Below, in pieces: positions 23,693 through 38,200 of a DNA stretch of 64,000 nucleotides. The notes below the pieces were generated by a model, which saw nothing but the letters and a program-made list of their open reading frames with translations, had not been told where the DNA came from and searched no databases. The translations under genes and the position numbers were made by a program. The stretch's first letter is position 1, and every line of letters starts with the position of its first letter. The stretch is from Yamagishiella unicocca (Eukaryota; Chlorophyta; Chlorophyceae; Chlamydomonadales; Volvocaceae), in assembly GCA_003116995.1 (NCBI GenBank), contig BDSL01000014.1:868001-932000 (forward strand), given 5' to 3'.

Positions 23693-25600
23693 ATGACGAA
23701 TGGCGGCGACAGCAGACGGGCGGAGGAGGAGACCAGTACGTTCGCAAAGTGGGGAAAGACAATTGCGAACGTATTCAAGACGAAGGTAGGAACATTATAA
23801 ACATCAGTAGCTTTCAGGGTACTGTGCACTGGCAAGCTGGAGGGAGCGACTTGAAAGCACCCGGTGCGCCTGTCATATCCCCCACGCAGAAGGACGTGGA
23901 AAAGCCTGTGCCGGCCGGCCCCAGCATTAACCCTGAGGCTCTCACAGCACAGAAGCGCGAATGGATGGACATACAGGCCGCACAGGTCCAGCAGTCACTA
24001 GCGACGTGGCCCGAGCACCTCTTCGAACACTTCTTTGTTATTGTAAGTGTTCAGCTGCTGGTACGGGCTTGGGTGGGCGGGTGACCAGCCAGCCGATGAG
24101 GAGGGTTGCTGGGGGCGGGCGGGGACAGGCCCCGGCCCCCGCCTGCGCACCCGCCTGTCAGGCGCCTGCCCTCCTCTACGGCACCCGTGTGTCAGCAGTC
24201 GGATGCCAAGACCCAAGCGTGGGCGGGGGCTGCGCCATTTCCTCAAAACTTCGGTCTGCGAGGCGCTAGAGCAGCTCACCACCTTTCCGAACCTGGGGCA
24301 AGAGCATGCGACCAAAACGGGAGGCGAGCGGCGCAGCAGTGCGCCCAGGAAGGAGGCGCCGGGACATCTTTTGCCGGACACCTGGGGCTGCGTGCACAAC
24401 TGCCGGACACCACCAGGGCGCTCGTCCATCGATCCGTACACACATGTACGACATTATCCGTACATACGCGAAGCAGCGAAAGGCGCCTCAGTCCCAGCGC
24501 CTGAGTCCAGCCAGCCGGTGGTGGCGGGTCGCAGTCTGTTGGAGGGGGGTGGGGGGGAGGCTGTTTGGAGCGGGCCAGGCAGCTTGGCAGCGCCGGCAGC
24601 CAAAGAGGCGGGACCCACTCGGGGAGGGCTGCCAGAGCCGGCGTAAGGCCCACCACGGCGGGTGTCCGTGGCGCTCTGCCCGTGGAGCGGCGCATGCCCG
24701 TGGCGCGTTAGCCCACAGATCCCAACTACGTGCTGTGCGCGGGGGGGGGGGGTGCTGTTGGCTGTGTGGCAGAAGAAGAACCACCTCGGTGGCGGGACGC
24801 CCTGGTTTGGGGTGTCCCCTGCTGGGATGCTCCCACGTGACTGCCCAGCCACGCCCCCGCGATTCCGACTTGATGCACCCAACCCAACCCACCTCGCCCA
24901 GCCGCCCCCTCGAGCGCCAGCCCCAACGGCCGCCCTTTTACTGCCTGGCAACTGTTTACCGTTATCCCAACTTGGAGGTGCACAGAGCGCAGTCGCGACC
25001 CTCCGACGTTTCCTATTCCGCTTTACTTCTCGGTGCCGACCCACGGGTCTCCTCTCGTAACCCCTCTCGGCCACCCCCCTCAACCCCCGCCCGGCCGCCT
25101 GCTGGGCGCCTGCCCGCCGACAGGGCCTGCCTCCGGACATTGAGGTGACGCACATTGCGCAGGATCTGATCGGTGAGGGAGGCGCGGGAAGGGGGCGGAG
25201 GGCAAGGTCTGGAAGCAAGAAGCGGGAGATGGTCCTAGAAGCCGCAAGCACAGCAATGCTGAGGGAATGGCGGAGGGAGTGGTACGGTGTCTCGCAAGGC
25301 GACCGGCCACAACAGCGAGGGACTGGGGGCGGGGAGGGACTGGGGGCGGGGAGGGACTGCGTGCCGGCATGGGAGTCCTCTGCGTAGATCCCCGTCCCTC
25401 GGCCGCCTATTGGTACCACTGCTGCTGCCGACCCTGGCTGGGCGGAGGGGTTGAGGTGCGGGTTGAGGGGAGGGGAGGCCCAGGTCCCCAGCTGCGCAGG
25501 GTTTGCGACGGGTCGTTAGCCGTTTGAGCCGCCGTGCTGCCTCCCTGGACTCGTCCCACAGCGCAAGAGCGGCGGGCGCCCCAGGAGGATGGCGACCAGA

Positions 25601-25635
<35 letters not shown>

Positions 25636-28600
25636 AGCTATGGCGTCGGGAGCGGCGACAGCGGGGCGGCAGGCGTCTCCAGCAGCGGCGTGGGCTACCC
25701 CCAACAGTACGACAAGGCACCGCGGCCGGCGTACGACGCGCGCGTGCTGTTCCGCCACCCGCCCGACGAGCCCGCTCCGCTGAGCGACGAGGAGCTGGTG
25801 GACCTGTGCTTCCCGCACAAGTGAGGGCCGGCGGGGGGGCAGAAAAGAACCGGTTACTCGACATGGGAGGCGGGGTTACAGAAAAGAAGGGACATGGGGG
25901 TTTGATAAGAGAATCCGCGAATCCACGGCCGGCAAAACGAGGGCGGGCGGGGCCAAAGGGGCAATTCCTGTGTGTGTGGGGGGCGGGGGGGGGGGGGGTG
26001 ATAAGAGAATCCGCGAATCCACGGCCGACAAACCGAGGGCGGTGAAGGTGACGGTCCAGCGGAGCGGCGCGCCAAAGAGCAGGAGCGGAGGCGCGGCTGA
26101 GGTGTAGTGATAGGCAACGTTGACTGTAGACATGGGGGGGGGCGGGGACCGGGGTGTATGGGAGGGAGGGGGTTATTCCACCCGCCACGTGTGCGAGGAC
26201 TATTCGCCAGTGAGTTTCTGCCCTCCGTTTCCTCTTTGTCGTGTGACCGGGTCTTCTCGCCACCCCATCCGGTCTGTCCGCCCCAACCCCCAACCCCCCA
26301 CCCTCAGGGTGACCCCGGTGAAGCTCCGCCGTACGCCCTCCATGAGCAGCCTGCATGAGGTGGTGTACGGCAGGCACGCGGCCTCACGTGACGACCAGTG
26401 CTTCATATTCCTGCTAAAGGTGGTGGTGGGGGGGTGTCTGGGGGGTGTCTCGGGGGTCAAGGGGGCCCGCGGGGGAGCTGGGCGGGCGCGAGTGGAGGGT
26501 GGTTTCGGAGCAAAGGCACTGCTGGGCGCACCTCTGTCCCCGCGCGGGGCGGGGAGGGTAGACACGAAACCCGCGACTCGAAACGCGCGGGGAGCGGGGG
26601 GCTGGGGGAAGGAGAATAGCTGCAGGTTCCTGGGCCGCCGGGTTTTGGCACGGGAGACCGCGGTGGCGGCAAGGTGCCTTGCGGCCTTGTTGGATGTGAC
26701 CTGTTGCTTGTCCTCCCACACCTCCTTCACTCCTCCCCTTCCGCAGGGAGCTCCTCAATCCCACCCTGCACCTGAACCCGCCACCCCCCGACCCTCCCCC
26801 GACCCGCGGTCAGGTGGGCACCAGCCTGCCGCTGTACGGCATCTGCTGCGCCGTACCTGAGGTTCTTCACCGTCCGCCCCACCTGGCCCGCCACCTGTAC
26901 CCCAGCTGCCGGATGCCCTTCCGCAGCGTCATGATCGCCGCCCCGCGGGTCTACTGCCTGCTGTCACACTACCCTTTCTTCGACCTGCACTTCCAGGTGG
27001 GGCGGGGGGGTTCTGGGGGTGTTACGAAAAAGGAAACCGGCTACTCGACGTGGGAAATGTAGTTGGGGGTTGCACGGGAAACCCGTGTACGAAGGAAAAC
27101 CGTTGAGGATAGACGTATCTGGGGTTGGGGGTGACAATAAAAGGACCGGTAACGCGACTGGGCAAATGTAGGGGTTGGGGTTGGGGTTTGGGAGTGGGTC
27201 CGGGGGGTTGGGGTTGGGGTTGGGGTTGGGGTTGGGGTTGGGGTTGGGGTTGGGGTTGGGGTTGGGGCTGGGGCTGGGGCTGGGGCTGGGGCTGGGGCTG
27301 GGGCTGGGGCTGGGGCTGGGGCTGGGGCTGGGGCTGGGGCTGGGGCTGGGGCTGGGGCTGGGGCTGGGGCTGGGGCTGGGGCTGGGGCTGGGGCTGGGGC
27401 TGGGGCTGGGGCTGGGGCTGGGGCTGGGGCTGGGGCTGGGGCGGTGGCGGTTGGGGTAAGTAGCTGTGGAGGTACCCGCGGATAGGGGGAGCCGGAGGAG
27501 GGTGGTAGAGGAGGTGCGGTGGCGGCGAGGGGGAACCTGCGGGAGGGAGGCACGGAGGAGATGGCGCTGAGGCTGGCTTTGGAAAGGGAGGATGGTGGTG
27601 GCGTCAAACACGGGGTTCTGTCCCCCCTGCCCTCCGCGCACGACACCCCCGACCCACGGGTCTTCCTCGAAACCTCACCCGCCCGATCGCCTGCAGGTCC
27701 TGAACGTCATCCTGGGCATGGAGCGCCTGCACCGCACCATCGACTTCAACGCCGAGCTGGACGGCGCCCCCTCCCGGCCAGGATCCATCGGCACAGCCGC
27801 CAGCAGCGCCGGCGGCGCCAACGGCAGCACCGCCGCCAGCAGCGCCGGCGGCGCAGCCGCCGCCTCACAACCCACGTCCCACGGCGGCGGCGGCGCCGCC
27901 GCCGCCAGCGCCGCGCCCACCGCCGCGTCTGGTTTCGGAGGTGTCGCGAGCCAGCAGCACCTGCAGCCGCATCGAAGCGGCGGGGTTCAGCTGAGCAGCA
28001 GGTGCTACTGCCGGGAATGCGCGAGTGCTATAACCGACATGTACCCAGGGCTGCAGCCGCCGGAGCCGCTGCGGCACTCGCAGTCGGGCCGCCATCCCAC
28101 ACTGGCCTGCCTGGTGGAGGACCCGCCGGGGCCGCCGTCGCCGCAGCCGCTGCCGCCGTTGCCGCCGGCGGTGCGGACCCATGGGACGGCGCGGCGCCTG
28201 AGCGACCCCGGGGCCGCCGCATCCAGTCCCCGAGGGTACGCAGCCGCCGCGGCGGCGGCGGCGGCGACAGCGGCGGCGGCGGTGGCGGGGCGGCACAGTC
28301 ACCATCACATTAGCACCGGCGGGGCCGGAGGCAGCGGCAGGAGCAGCGGCGCGGGGGCCAATGCGGCGTCGCTGGTGGCTCTGGGGGGCGAGCTAGGTCC
28401 GCACGTCTCCGGCGGAGTCGAGAAGGCGGCATCCGGGCGCTGCCGGGTGGGTGGGTGGGTCGGTGGGTCAGAAGGCGGAGGTGGCAGAAGAGGGCGCGTG
28501 CGCTTACGTACGAGCTGATGACACGAAAACACACACCTAGATGGGTGCGTGGGCGCTTGTGTTCCCGTATAGATGGCGGGGAAGAGACATGGGCTGTCCC

Positions 28601-31396
28601 CCAGCCGACCAGCCGACCAGGCCCAACTGTTCCCCACCTTGCAACAACTGGTGCACCCCCCCCTTGGTCCTCCATGTCGGTCCTCCATCATCCTCCCCCA
28701 TGTCACACACACCCCTCGGTCCTCCATCATCCTCCCCCATGTCCCCCCCCCCCGCGGTGCCCCTGCCCCGCAGGCGTGTGGCCGCATGGTGCAGCCCGGT
28801 GCGGAGGAGATGGCGAGTGTGCCCGAGCAGGGGCTGCTGGAGGTGGGGGGGATGGGGGGGGGGTACGGTAGTTGGGCGGGGCGGCAGCGGTAGGAGCATG
28901 TGCGGTTGGAGTTGGCTGGTGGGGTGTTGGCTGGTGGGGGGGTTGGCTGTTGGGGGTTAGGCTGGTAGGGGTTTGGCTGGTGGGGGTTTGGCTGGTGGGG
29001 GTTAGGCTGGTGGGGGGTTTGCTGGCGGCAGGGGGTAAAGGTTCCCTATGGTAGGGCAGCTGGAGGCAGATGGGTTGGGGGTACGGCACATGGCCGAGGG
29101 GGACCCTCCTCCGAGGTCTCTTGTCCCGCCTCCGCCGCCCACCACGTCGTTCCTAAACATTTTTTTCTCGCATCCACGTGTCTTCCTCAAAACCCACCCA
29201 CCCACCCGGCCGCCCTGCCCCGCCCCACCCCAGTTAGCCGCCAAAGGTCATATTACGACCTTCGGCTTTAGTATCCCCAACCCAGTTCTCCAGCATGCAC
29301 CTCAAAACGTCTGTTTTAAACGGTTTTTCGGGCATCCACGGGTCTTCCTCGAGCCCCCCCCCCCACCTTTTCCGCTCCTCCTCCCCCTCGCAGGAGATGA
29401 CTGGGCGGCTGGAGACCGCGTTGGACAAGCTGGCCTCACTGCCGCGGGCCCTAGCAGCCAGTGTCAACGAGGCGGCGGCGGCAGCCGCAGGGGCCCTGCG
29501 TCGGGAGGCACACAGCCACGGACTCGGACCCACACCGCTCCTCACGACCGCCGGCAGCGGCAAGGGGCAAGGCGGCGGCGGCGGGGGCGACGGCGGCGGC
29601 GGGGGCGGCGGCGGCGGGGGCGTTGCAGTGGCCCCACTGGTAGCGCACTCGGATTCGTACCTCAGCTCCGACATGGGCTCGCCGCACGGCGCCCTCCCTG
29701 GAGCCGCCTCCCTCACCGCCAGGGCGCTGGTGACGGCGCCGGCGGAGGCGGTGTCGGCGTTCAAGTCACTCGTACGGGACTCGCTCAAGGCGCTCGGCAG
29801 CGGCAACGTCGGCGGCGGCGGCGGCGGCAGCCGCTACCGCCGGCGCAGCGTGGAGGGCTTCCGCAACGGCGCCGACGGCGACGGCGGCGGCGGCGGCGCC
29901 GCCGCCGCCAGGGGCGAGGCCCCCGACGGCCTGCTGTTCCACCGAGGAGGGAACGCGAACGAGGCGGCGTTCATCCAGCCGACGGTGGCGCGTACGACAC
30001 CGCCGTATCTGCGTACGGACGGCGGCGGCGGCGCCGCTGCGAAGGGGAATCCGGCTCTGGTGGCCTGGCACAGCAGCGCGGCCGCTGTGGGGCTGGAGGG
30101 TGCTGCGAGCCTGGCGGAGGACATAAGGTCGCTGAGCCTGGTGCAGCAGCTCATGCGAAGTGTGATGGCGCCGCTATCGCCCCTGCAGGGTGGGTGCAGG
30201 CGGGGTGCAGGCGGGGGGTAGCGCGAAACACGTGGGGGGTGTCGGGGGGGTGGGAGGGATGTGTGGGATGGGGGTGGGAGGAAATCCATGGAACGGGAAG
30301 GGAGGAAAGGGAAGGGCGCAGGGTGGGGAGGTTGAGGGCGGTGGCGAGAAGAGGTTGGGGGGCGGTGGCGGGAGGGAGTACACCGGTGAGTCCACAAAGG
30401 GGGAAGGGGCGGGCGGTGAGAGGGGGCGGGGAGCTGGTGGGTGCTGCCGGCCTCACCACTCGCTGTACCGATCCACCGGCTCGCTCCCCGCCCCTCCCCC
30501 CCCCGGCAGGTGCACCCCCTGGAGCCGCCGAGCCGTCCAGCCCCACTGCCGTGGATGCTGCGGCTGGCTGCCCCCCCCTGCCGGGCAGCCCCACAGCTGG
30601 GGTGGCGGTGGCGCAGGTGAGGCGGGGTAGAGGGATGGAGGGGTGGGGGGTGGAGGGGTGGAGGGGTGGGGGGTGGAGGGGTGGGGGGTGGAGGGGTGGA
30701 GGGGTGGAGGAGGCATTCAGGGCAAATTTAACTTCAATTATTTAAGGGTTGGGTTGGGGCCGACGGTAGGGGCCGCTCCTAATGACGCTCGTCCACGGGT
30801 CGGCTTACTCATCTGCGCCTCCCCCCCCCCCTTGTCCGCGGGCCTGCGGGGTGAAGATGATGTGTTTGTTCCCTCGCACGCAACCCCGATGCCTTCCTCC
30901 TGCCCCATGGTTCGTTCCACACGGGCTTCCCCCATCCAACGCCCCCATGGTCCTCTCCCCCAGAGGCCCAAGGCCCTGTCAGTTGCGTTGTCACAGCCGG
31001 AGGGGACTTTGACAGGTGGGTGGGGGGCCGGCGGGATGTTTAAAGGGCACGCTACAGCCACCGCCGTCGCAGCCGCAGCTGCCACCTCTGCGCTCCATCT
31101 CCCCACCCGATACCCAACCGCCGGTCGCCCCAAGCACGCACCACACCCGCACACCGGCACTGCCGCAGAGACGCCGCCAGACGCCGGCAGCGCCGCCGCC
31201 ACGGCGGCCGCCGCCGGCTCCAGCCCCAGCTGGTCGCTCCTGCAGCACCTGGGTCGCCGCTCCACTTCGCCGCCGGGGCAGGCGCGCTCGTCGTCTGGTG
31301 ACGGCGGGGCGTCCCTGCCGCCTGCCTCCGGGGGGGGGGCCGCTGCCCCTCCGCACGGGAGGGGCCACAGCGCGACGGAGGTGCACCGAGTCAGTG

Positions 31397-31461
<65 letters not shown>

Positions 31462-34400
31462 TACGGGTACGGTTCGGCCTTTGCGATCGCCGTGGACCTG
31501 GCGTCGGCGGTGGAGAAGCAGATCACGTCGCCGCTGACGTCCGTGCGGGAGGAGGAGGAGGACGAGCCGCCGCCGGCGGCGGTGACGGTCGGCGGCGGCG
31601 CCGCCGCCGCCACAGCCGCCGCCGCCGGCGCCGCCACAGGCGCAGCTGGCGCTGGCGGGGACGCTGGAAGGGGCGACGGTGAGGAGGAGGCGGCGGCGGC
31701 GCCGCCGCCGCCGTCGCCTGGTCACACTGACGCCGCCTCGCACTACGCGTCGCTGCCGGCTTCGGAGCCGGAGTCGCGGAGGACGACGGCGGCCGGGGAC
31801 GGCGGCGAGCGGGACGGCAGCGCCGGCAGCGCCGGCAGCGCCGGCGGCGGCGGCGGCGGCGGCGGCGAGGCGGCAGCTCGGCGGCCGCTGTCGGCGATGT
31901 ATGCCTTGGCTCCGCACCTGGTGGCTGAGTCGTCGGGTTTCAGCGCCAACCCCTCGGACGCCAGCTTCTACTCGGCCGAGGCTGGGGAAGAGGAGGCGCT
32001 GGGGCCGCTGCACCCCAGCGCAGGATCCACAGGCGGAGCAGCCGCCGCCGCCGCCGCCGCAGCAGCAGCAGCAGCAGCAGCAGCGGCGACGCCGCCACCG
32101 CGGGCGGCGCAGTCGCTCGTGTGTTCGCCGTTCGAGTCGCCGGAGGCGGCAGACATGGCCCTGGCGGCGGCGGCAGCGGCGGCAGCGGAGGCGGCGGAGG
32201 CGGACTCCCCGCCAGGCCCAGCCCGCCGCCTGGATCCCCACCTCTCCGTCGAAGTGCCGCCGCACCGGTACGGCAGCGTGGGCGTCGTACCGAACCCCAG
32301 GAGCCGCACCACGTCGTCCCTGCCGCTGCCGCCAACGGTGTCGCCCGCCGTGCTCACCCCCTCGGCGGCCTCGGCGGCGGCGGCGGCGGCGGCCTCGGCG
32401 GCAGCGAGCGCAGGCGGCGGCGGCGGCGGCGGGTCTGGCGCCGTGCGCTTTCCCCTCCCCACCGGCGGCACCCACGGGCTGTCCGCAGGCCCCAGCAGGT
32501 TGGGCCGCGGAGCAGCCGGAGCCCGGGTCAGCGGCGACGCGGCCGCCGCGCTGGCGGCGCCGTTGGCGTCGACAGCGGTGGCGGGGCCGTCGGCGGCCTC
32601 CATGCCGTACACCAGCGGCGGCGGCGGCGCGTCCGCGCTGCAGCAGATGGTGTCCCACCTGGCGGCGGCGTCCACCATGTCGTACCAGAGCAGCGGCGGC
32701 GGCGACGGCATGGTGTCGCCGCCGCCTGCTGGCGTCGCCGTCACCAGCGACATGGCGCACCACTTCTCGCCGCGCCACGCGCTGGACCAGCTGTACAGCC
32801 ACCCCATTGTCAACCCGGGTGAGGGGAAGGGGTTTAGGGTTTAGAGTTTAGGGCTTGAGGGAGGGGAGGATTTTAGGGTTTTTCATGCTCCGGAGGGGAA
32901 AGGAGACTCCTCCCCCTGCCTCCCCCTGCCCAGCCCGGGACTCCTCGCCGGCCCCCAGCCCCCCCCCCTGGCCCAGCCTCCTGCGGAGGCGGGACTTCGC
33001 CGGTCCCACTCTCTGCCCACATTATCCCTAAGAACCCAGCCCCCCGGTGACACCCTGGCGACTACCCGCTCCCTCCCCCTTCCTCCGCCCCCTTTTCCTC
33101 GCATCCACGGGGCTTCCTCGAAACCGTCCTCCGCAGGTGAACAGATGACACTGTGTTTCGGCGGCGTCGCCACCCTGCAGTTCACCCGGCCGGTGCTGGC
33201 GCGGCGGTTCACGGTGGTGGGCCCCCCCCGGGCCATCCAGGGCTATGCGGAGGCGGAGCTGGCGGAGGGGCTGCAGCACTGGACCACGGCGGTGCTGTGC
33301 AGGTGGGCCTGGGGGGGGACCCGGGGGTCGACACACATTGGGGGGGACCCCCGGGGGTCAACACACATTGGGGGGGACCCCCGGGGGTCAACACACATTG
33401 GGGGGGATGAAACCTGTCGTGCGGGTGGGGGGCAGGGGCGGGGTAGCGCGTCAGAGAGCCCCGTGTGTGTTTGGGGGGTTCGAGGGAAGCCCCGTGTGTG
33501 TTTGGGGGGGGGCGGGTGGCGAGCACCTGCCAAGCGCCAAGCCTCCCGCCCCAAACCCGGCCCCCGAACCCCCGGTCCCAACAAACATAAACAACCCGCT
33601 TTCTACATACATATTCCTGTCAGCCGTCTGCTATGTCGTGTAACTGGATGTTCCCCCACCCCCCCCCCACACACAAAACGGTTTTAATACCCCCCACACA
33701 CACACACATACCCAGCATATATAAAACACACGCTCCCACACCCGGCAGGTCCCTCTCGCTGGATAACCTCCTCCTGATGCTGACTGCCTCGCTGCTGGAG
33801 CGGCAGCTGGTGGTGTTCTGCCCGCACATCTCGGTGCTCAGCTGCTGCGTGCTGGGGCTGCTGCCGCTGCTGCGCCCCTTCGGCTGGCAGTCGCTGCTGC
33901 TGCCGGTCACCCCGGTCACGATGATGGACTTCCTGGAGGCGCCCGTGCCCTTCGTGCTGGGGGTGCAGTACAAGACAAGCGACGTGATGGCAAGGTGCGG
34001 CACGGGGGGAGGGTTTCGGAGCGAGGGGGCGGTGCCGGTTTTCGTGTGGGGGAGGGGAAAAACCCGGAGCTGCTGGATCGGCCCCATAGTAGGAGGGGCG
34101 GCATTACCGTGCCTAAGGGGGGGGGGGACCCGTGGACAGGACTTCGCAAGGACCGGCACGGGGGCAGACTGCCCTGGAAACGAATGGAACAAACCTCCCC
34201 CTGATCCCCAAACCTCCCCCTGATCCCCATGGCTTCGCTTTCCATCCTTGATTCGATGACAAACCCCCACGACAATCTCGAAGCACCCCGCCATTTCCGA
34301 CCGCCCTCCCCCCGGCCCTCGCATCCACGGGTCTTCCTCGAAATCCCCCCGCCCTCACCCCCGCCCTCACCCCCGCCCTCCCCGCCCCGCTCAGGTGCTC

Positions 34401-36069
34401 CCACCTGGTCCGTGTGAACGTGTACAAGGACCAGGTCAAGAACGCGGGGTCGGCGCTGCCGCTGCTGCCCGGGATCAAGCGCCTCACGGCCGCACTCGCA
34501 CCACACCACGCGCTGCTGCGCCGCCGCCTGGCGCCCGGGGGCGGCGGCGGCGGTACGGGACCTGCGCACGGCACTCCGCTGCCGGCGGGACAGGAGATCG
34601 GGGGCCTACTGCCGGATGGCGGGCGGTGAGTGGGGTTGGGGGGTGAGGTGTGTGGGGGGGGGGGTGAGGGGGGGGGTGGCGGGAAAACCGGGGGGGTGAG
34701 ATGGGGGGTGAGGTGAGATGGGGGGTGAGGTGAGGTGGGGGATGAGGTGTGTATGGGGTAGGGATGTGCAGGTGGGGCGCTGCGAGGGGGTGTGGGAATG
34801 AGGCAGGGGAGTGGGGGTGCCAGGGGAGGGGGGGCGGGGCTCCCAATACCCGCCATTGGTGTGGTGCACAGGGGCGCCTCCTCGCTGCGGTCGGTGCGCG
34901 GCTGCTCCCATGGGGCCCCCCTCTGCGCAGCACCTCCACTTCCGGACCCACATAGCGGCTTGGCTCTATAGCGGCTTAGCACAGCAGCAGCAGCAGCACC
35001 CGCCGGTGGGGCCGGGCCGACCTCCTGAACTTAGTCAGCAGCTGGGGACAAACCCTCCCCCCACCTATCCCACGCCCTTCCCCCCCGGCCCCCGCCTCCC
35101 CCCCCCCGGGCCGCAGTTCCCTGCGCTCCCTGAGTTCCTCCGAGCTGGCCGCAACCAGCGCCTTCCTAACCGTCCTGGCCAACCACCTGGGGGCCTTATG
35201 TGGGGACCTGCTGCCGCACGTCATAACCAACGTCGGGTTGCACAAGCGGACGGGTGAGGCGGGGGGTTGGGGGGGGGGTTGGAGAGGGAGGTTGCGGGGG
35301 GGGTGAGGAAAGCCCGTGGACTAGGAAGCCGAGGAGGGGGGGCCCGTGTATGCCGGGAGCAGAGGGGTGGCGAGAAGACCCGGTTACATGACACAGGAGA
35401 CGGAGGACCGAAACTAGCTGGCGAATAAAACAGTTTCAAGACACGCCTTTTGAGTGTGCATGCCGGAGAATTTGGAAGCATGTGGGTGCGGCCAGTCGAT
35501 GGCGCCGTGCTGCAGGAAGAGAACAAACTACAAGCCGAGCTTGCGTTGGCATTTGGCGCGCACATGAGAGGACTTGTGTGGTGTGCTGGACATGGTGGGA
35601 CAAGACGCGACCTTGCCCGACCCGGTACCAGCCCACATACAGCCCGGTACATTGGGGATGCGATACGTAACCCACCAGCAGGCGCGGCCCCCCCCCACAC
35701 ACTTCTGTTTTACACGGTTTTTTTCGGACATCCACGGGTCTCCCTCGAACCCCCACCACCACCACCACCACCCCGGCACGCCCCCCCCCACCAATGTCCG
35801 AAGCCAATGCGCCAACTATCCTGTCCATGTCGGCTACACGGTTTTTATGCCCCCCCTTCCCATGTCGTGTAACCGGGTTTTTATGCCCCCCCCTCCCCTC
35901 CCTCCCTCCCTCCCCTCCCTCAGGTGTGCTCATGAAGGAGAGCCTGCTGGAGGTGATCCCGCCCAAGGACAAGCCCTTCGTGCGCCAGTTCCTGGAGACG
36001 CAGATGTTCAGCGTGTGGAGCGACGCCGTCATCTCCGCCAACTTCGAGGGCTCCTTCGGGGCGCAGTAG
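23693..36069 (+). CDS. DENN-domain protein (putative Rab guanine-nucleotide exchange factor), 16 exons, complete
   Basis: Exons: 23693-23785, 23890-24042, 25124-25172, 25562-25820, 26308-26419, 26814-26996, 27697-28446, 28774-28842, 29394-30189, 30510-30616, 30964-32818, 33137-33302, 33749-33994, 34395-34625, 35117-35253, 35924-36069. Junctions are GT-AG and phases add to 1783 aa plus stop. Upstream/uDENN part (about 75-305): HLFEHFFVI, RRTPSMSSLHEVVYG, DDQCFIFLLK, LPLYGICCAVPEVL, VYCLLSHYPFFDLHF, VLNVILGMERL. cDENN (about 1530-1690): SLDNLLLMLTASLLERQLVV, RPFGWQSLLLPVTP, DFLEAPVPFVLGV. dDENN (about 1735-1775): FVRQFLETQMFSVWSD. This order and wording match plant DENN proteins. DENN modules exchange GDP on Rab GTPases in membrane traffic. 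Residues 310-1470 are Gly/Ala/Ser/Pro-rich with little conserved sequence. Exon 11 may hide further introns, since all of it is open. Confidence 0.9.
26001..26129 (+). repeat. Dispersed repeat family B, copy 1
   Basis: About 130 bp nearly identical to 45848-45978, from GATAAGAGAATCCGCGAATC to GCAACGTTGACTGTAG. A partial third unit precedes it at 25896-25945. Short fragments lie at 12295-12330 and 42400-42438. It sits in a DENN intron. Confidence 0.85.
27206..27441. repeat. GGGGTT then GGGGCT hexamer array
   Basis: About 10 GGGGTT units followed by about 29 GGGGCT units without a break, in the DENN intron 26997-27696. It is open in several frames and gives false WG/LG- or PA/PS-repeat ORFs on both strands. 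The G-runs could form quadruplexes. Confidence 0.95.
29231..29352 (+). repeat. Dispersed repeat family A, 5'-truncated copy 3
   Basis: Starts at GCCGCCAAAGGTCATATTAC and runs to CATCCACGGGTCTTCCTCGA, so it lacks the first 60 or so bases of the long copies. It lies in a DENN intron, about 40 bases before the acceptor at 29393. Confidence 0.8.
33318..33408. repeat. 30-bp direct repeat, 3 copies
   Basis: Three units containing GGGGTCAACACACATTGGGG and GGGACCCCCG, immediately after the exon 33137-33302 donor in the DENN gene. Each unit has a G-run next to a C-run and could form a hairpin. Confidence 0.85.
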
Positions 36070-36583
36070 CCCGCACCCGGCCGCACCCCACCTGGCCGGC
36101 GACCAGCAGCAGCAGCAGCAGCCAGCAGCTGCTGGGTAGCTCCGGGGGAGGCACCATCCCACGGCCGGCGTCGACTGGCAGCGGCAGCGACAGCGACAGC
36201 GGGCAGCGGGCAGCTTATCTTTGCAGCAGCGGCAGCCCTGGCGGACCTAGGGTCCCCTGTTGCTGCTGTGGCCGAGTGGGGTGGCAGCGGGGCCGGCGCG
36301 GGACAGGCGCCAGACCAATGCGAGTACGACAACGACCGCCGGGAAGAGAGGGGCGGATTCGCAGGGCGTGGTGGGGTGTGGGTGTTGGGGGGCGGGGGCA
36401 GACTGGCAGACAGACGGCGGCATGTGGCACGGGGGTCGGCAGCAGGCGTAGGTGGCAGAACCTCCCCCCCACCCACCACCACCGCCACCACCAGGCGTGT
36501 GTACGAAACGTAGTTGGTTTCATTTTTTAAGTACCGACCTAGGGGTTTTCTCTCATGACCCCCCACGAGTGTCGGGTGTGTGC

Positions 36584-36588
36584 TGTAA
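36584..36588 (+). other. TGTAA polyadenylation signal of the DENN gene
   Basis: Lies 515 bases after the stop codon, inside GTGCTGTAATAGTGG. The interval 36070-36600 is read as the 3' UTR. Confidence 0.6.
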
Positions 36589-36600
36589 TAGTGGCTAATA

Positions 36601-38200
<1,600 letters not shown>

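Noticed and set aside
26751..26813. Extension of DENN exon 6 upstream to the acceptor near 26746
   Set aside because: It gives either the wrong phase or Pro-rich sequence without family match. The acceptor at 26813 gives LLK-VGTSLPLYG in phase.
27041..27646. Open frames of WG/LG or PA/PS/PT dipeptides
   Set aside because: They are translation of the GGGGTT/GGGGCT array, inside the DENN intron 26997-27696.
34873..34960. Extra DENN exon after the acceptor near 34872
   Set aside because: The reading ends in a stop and has no conserved content. Joining 34625 directly to 35117 keeps phase and gives the expected RSLRSLSSSEL sequence.
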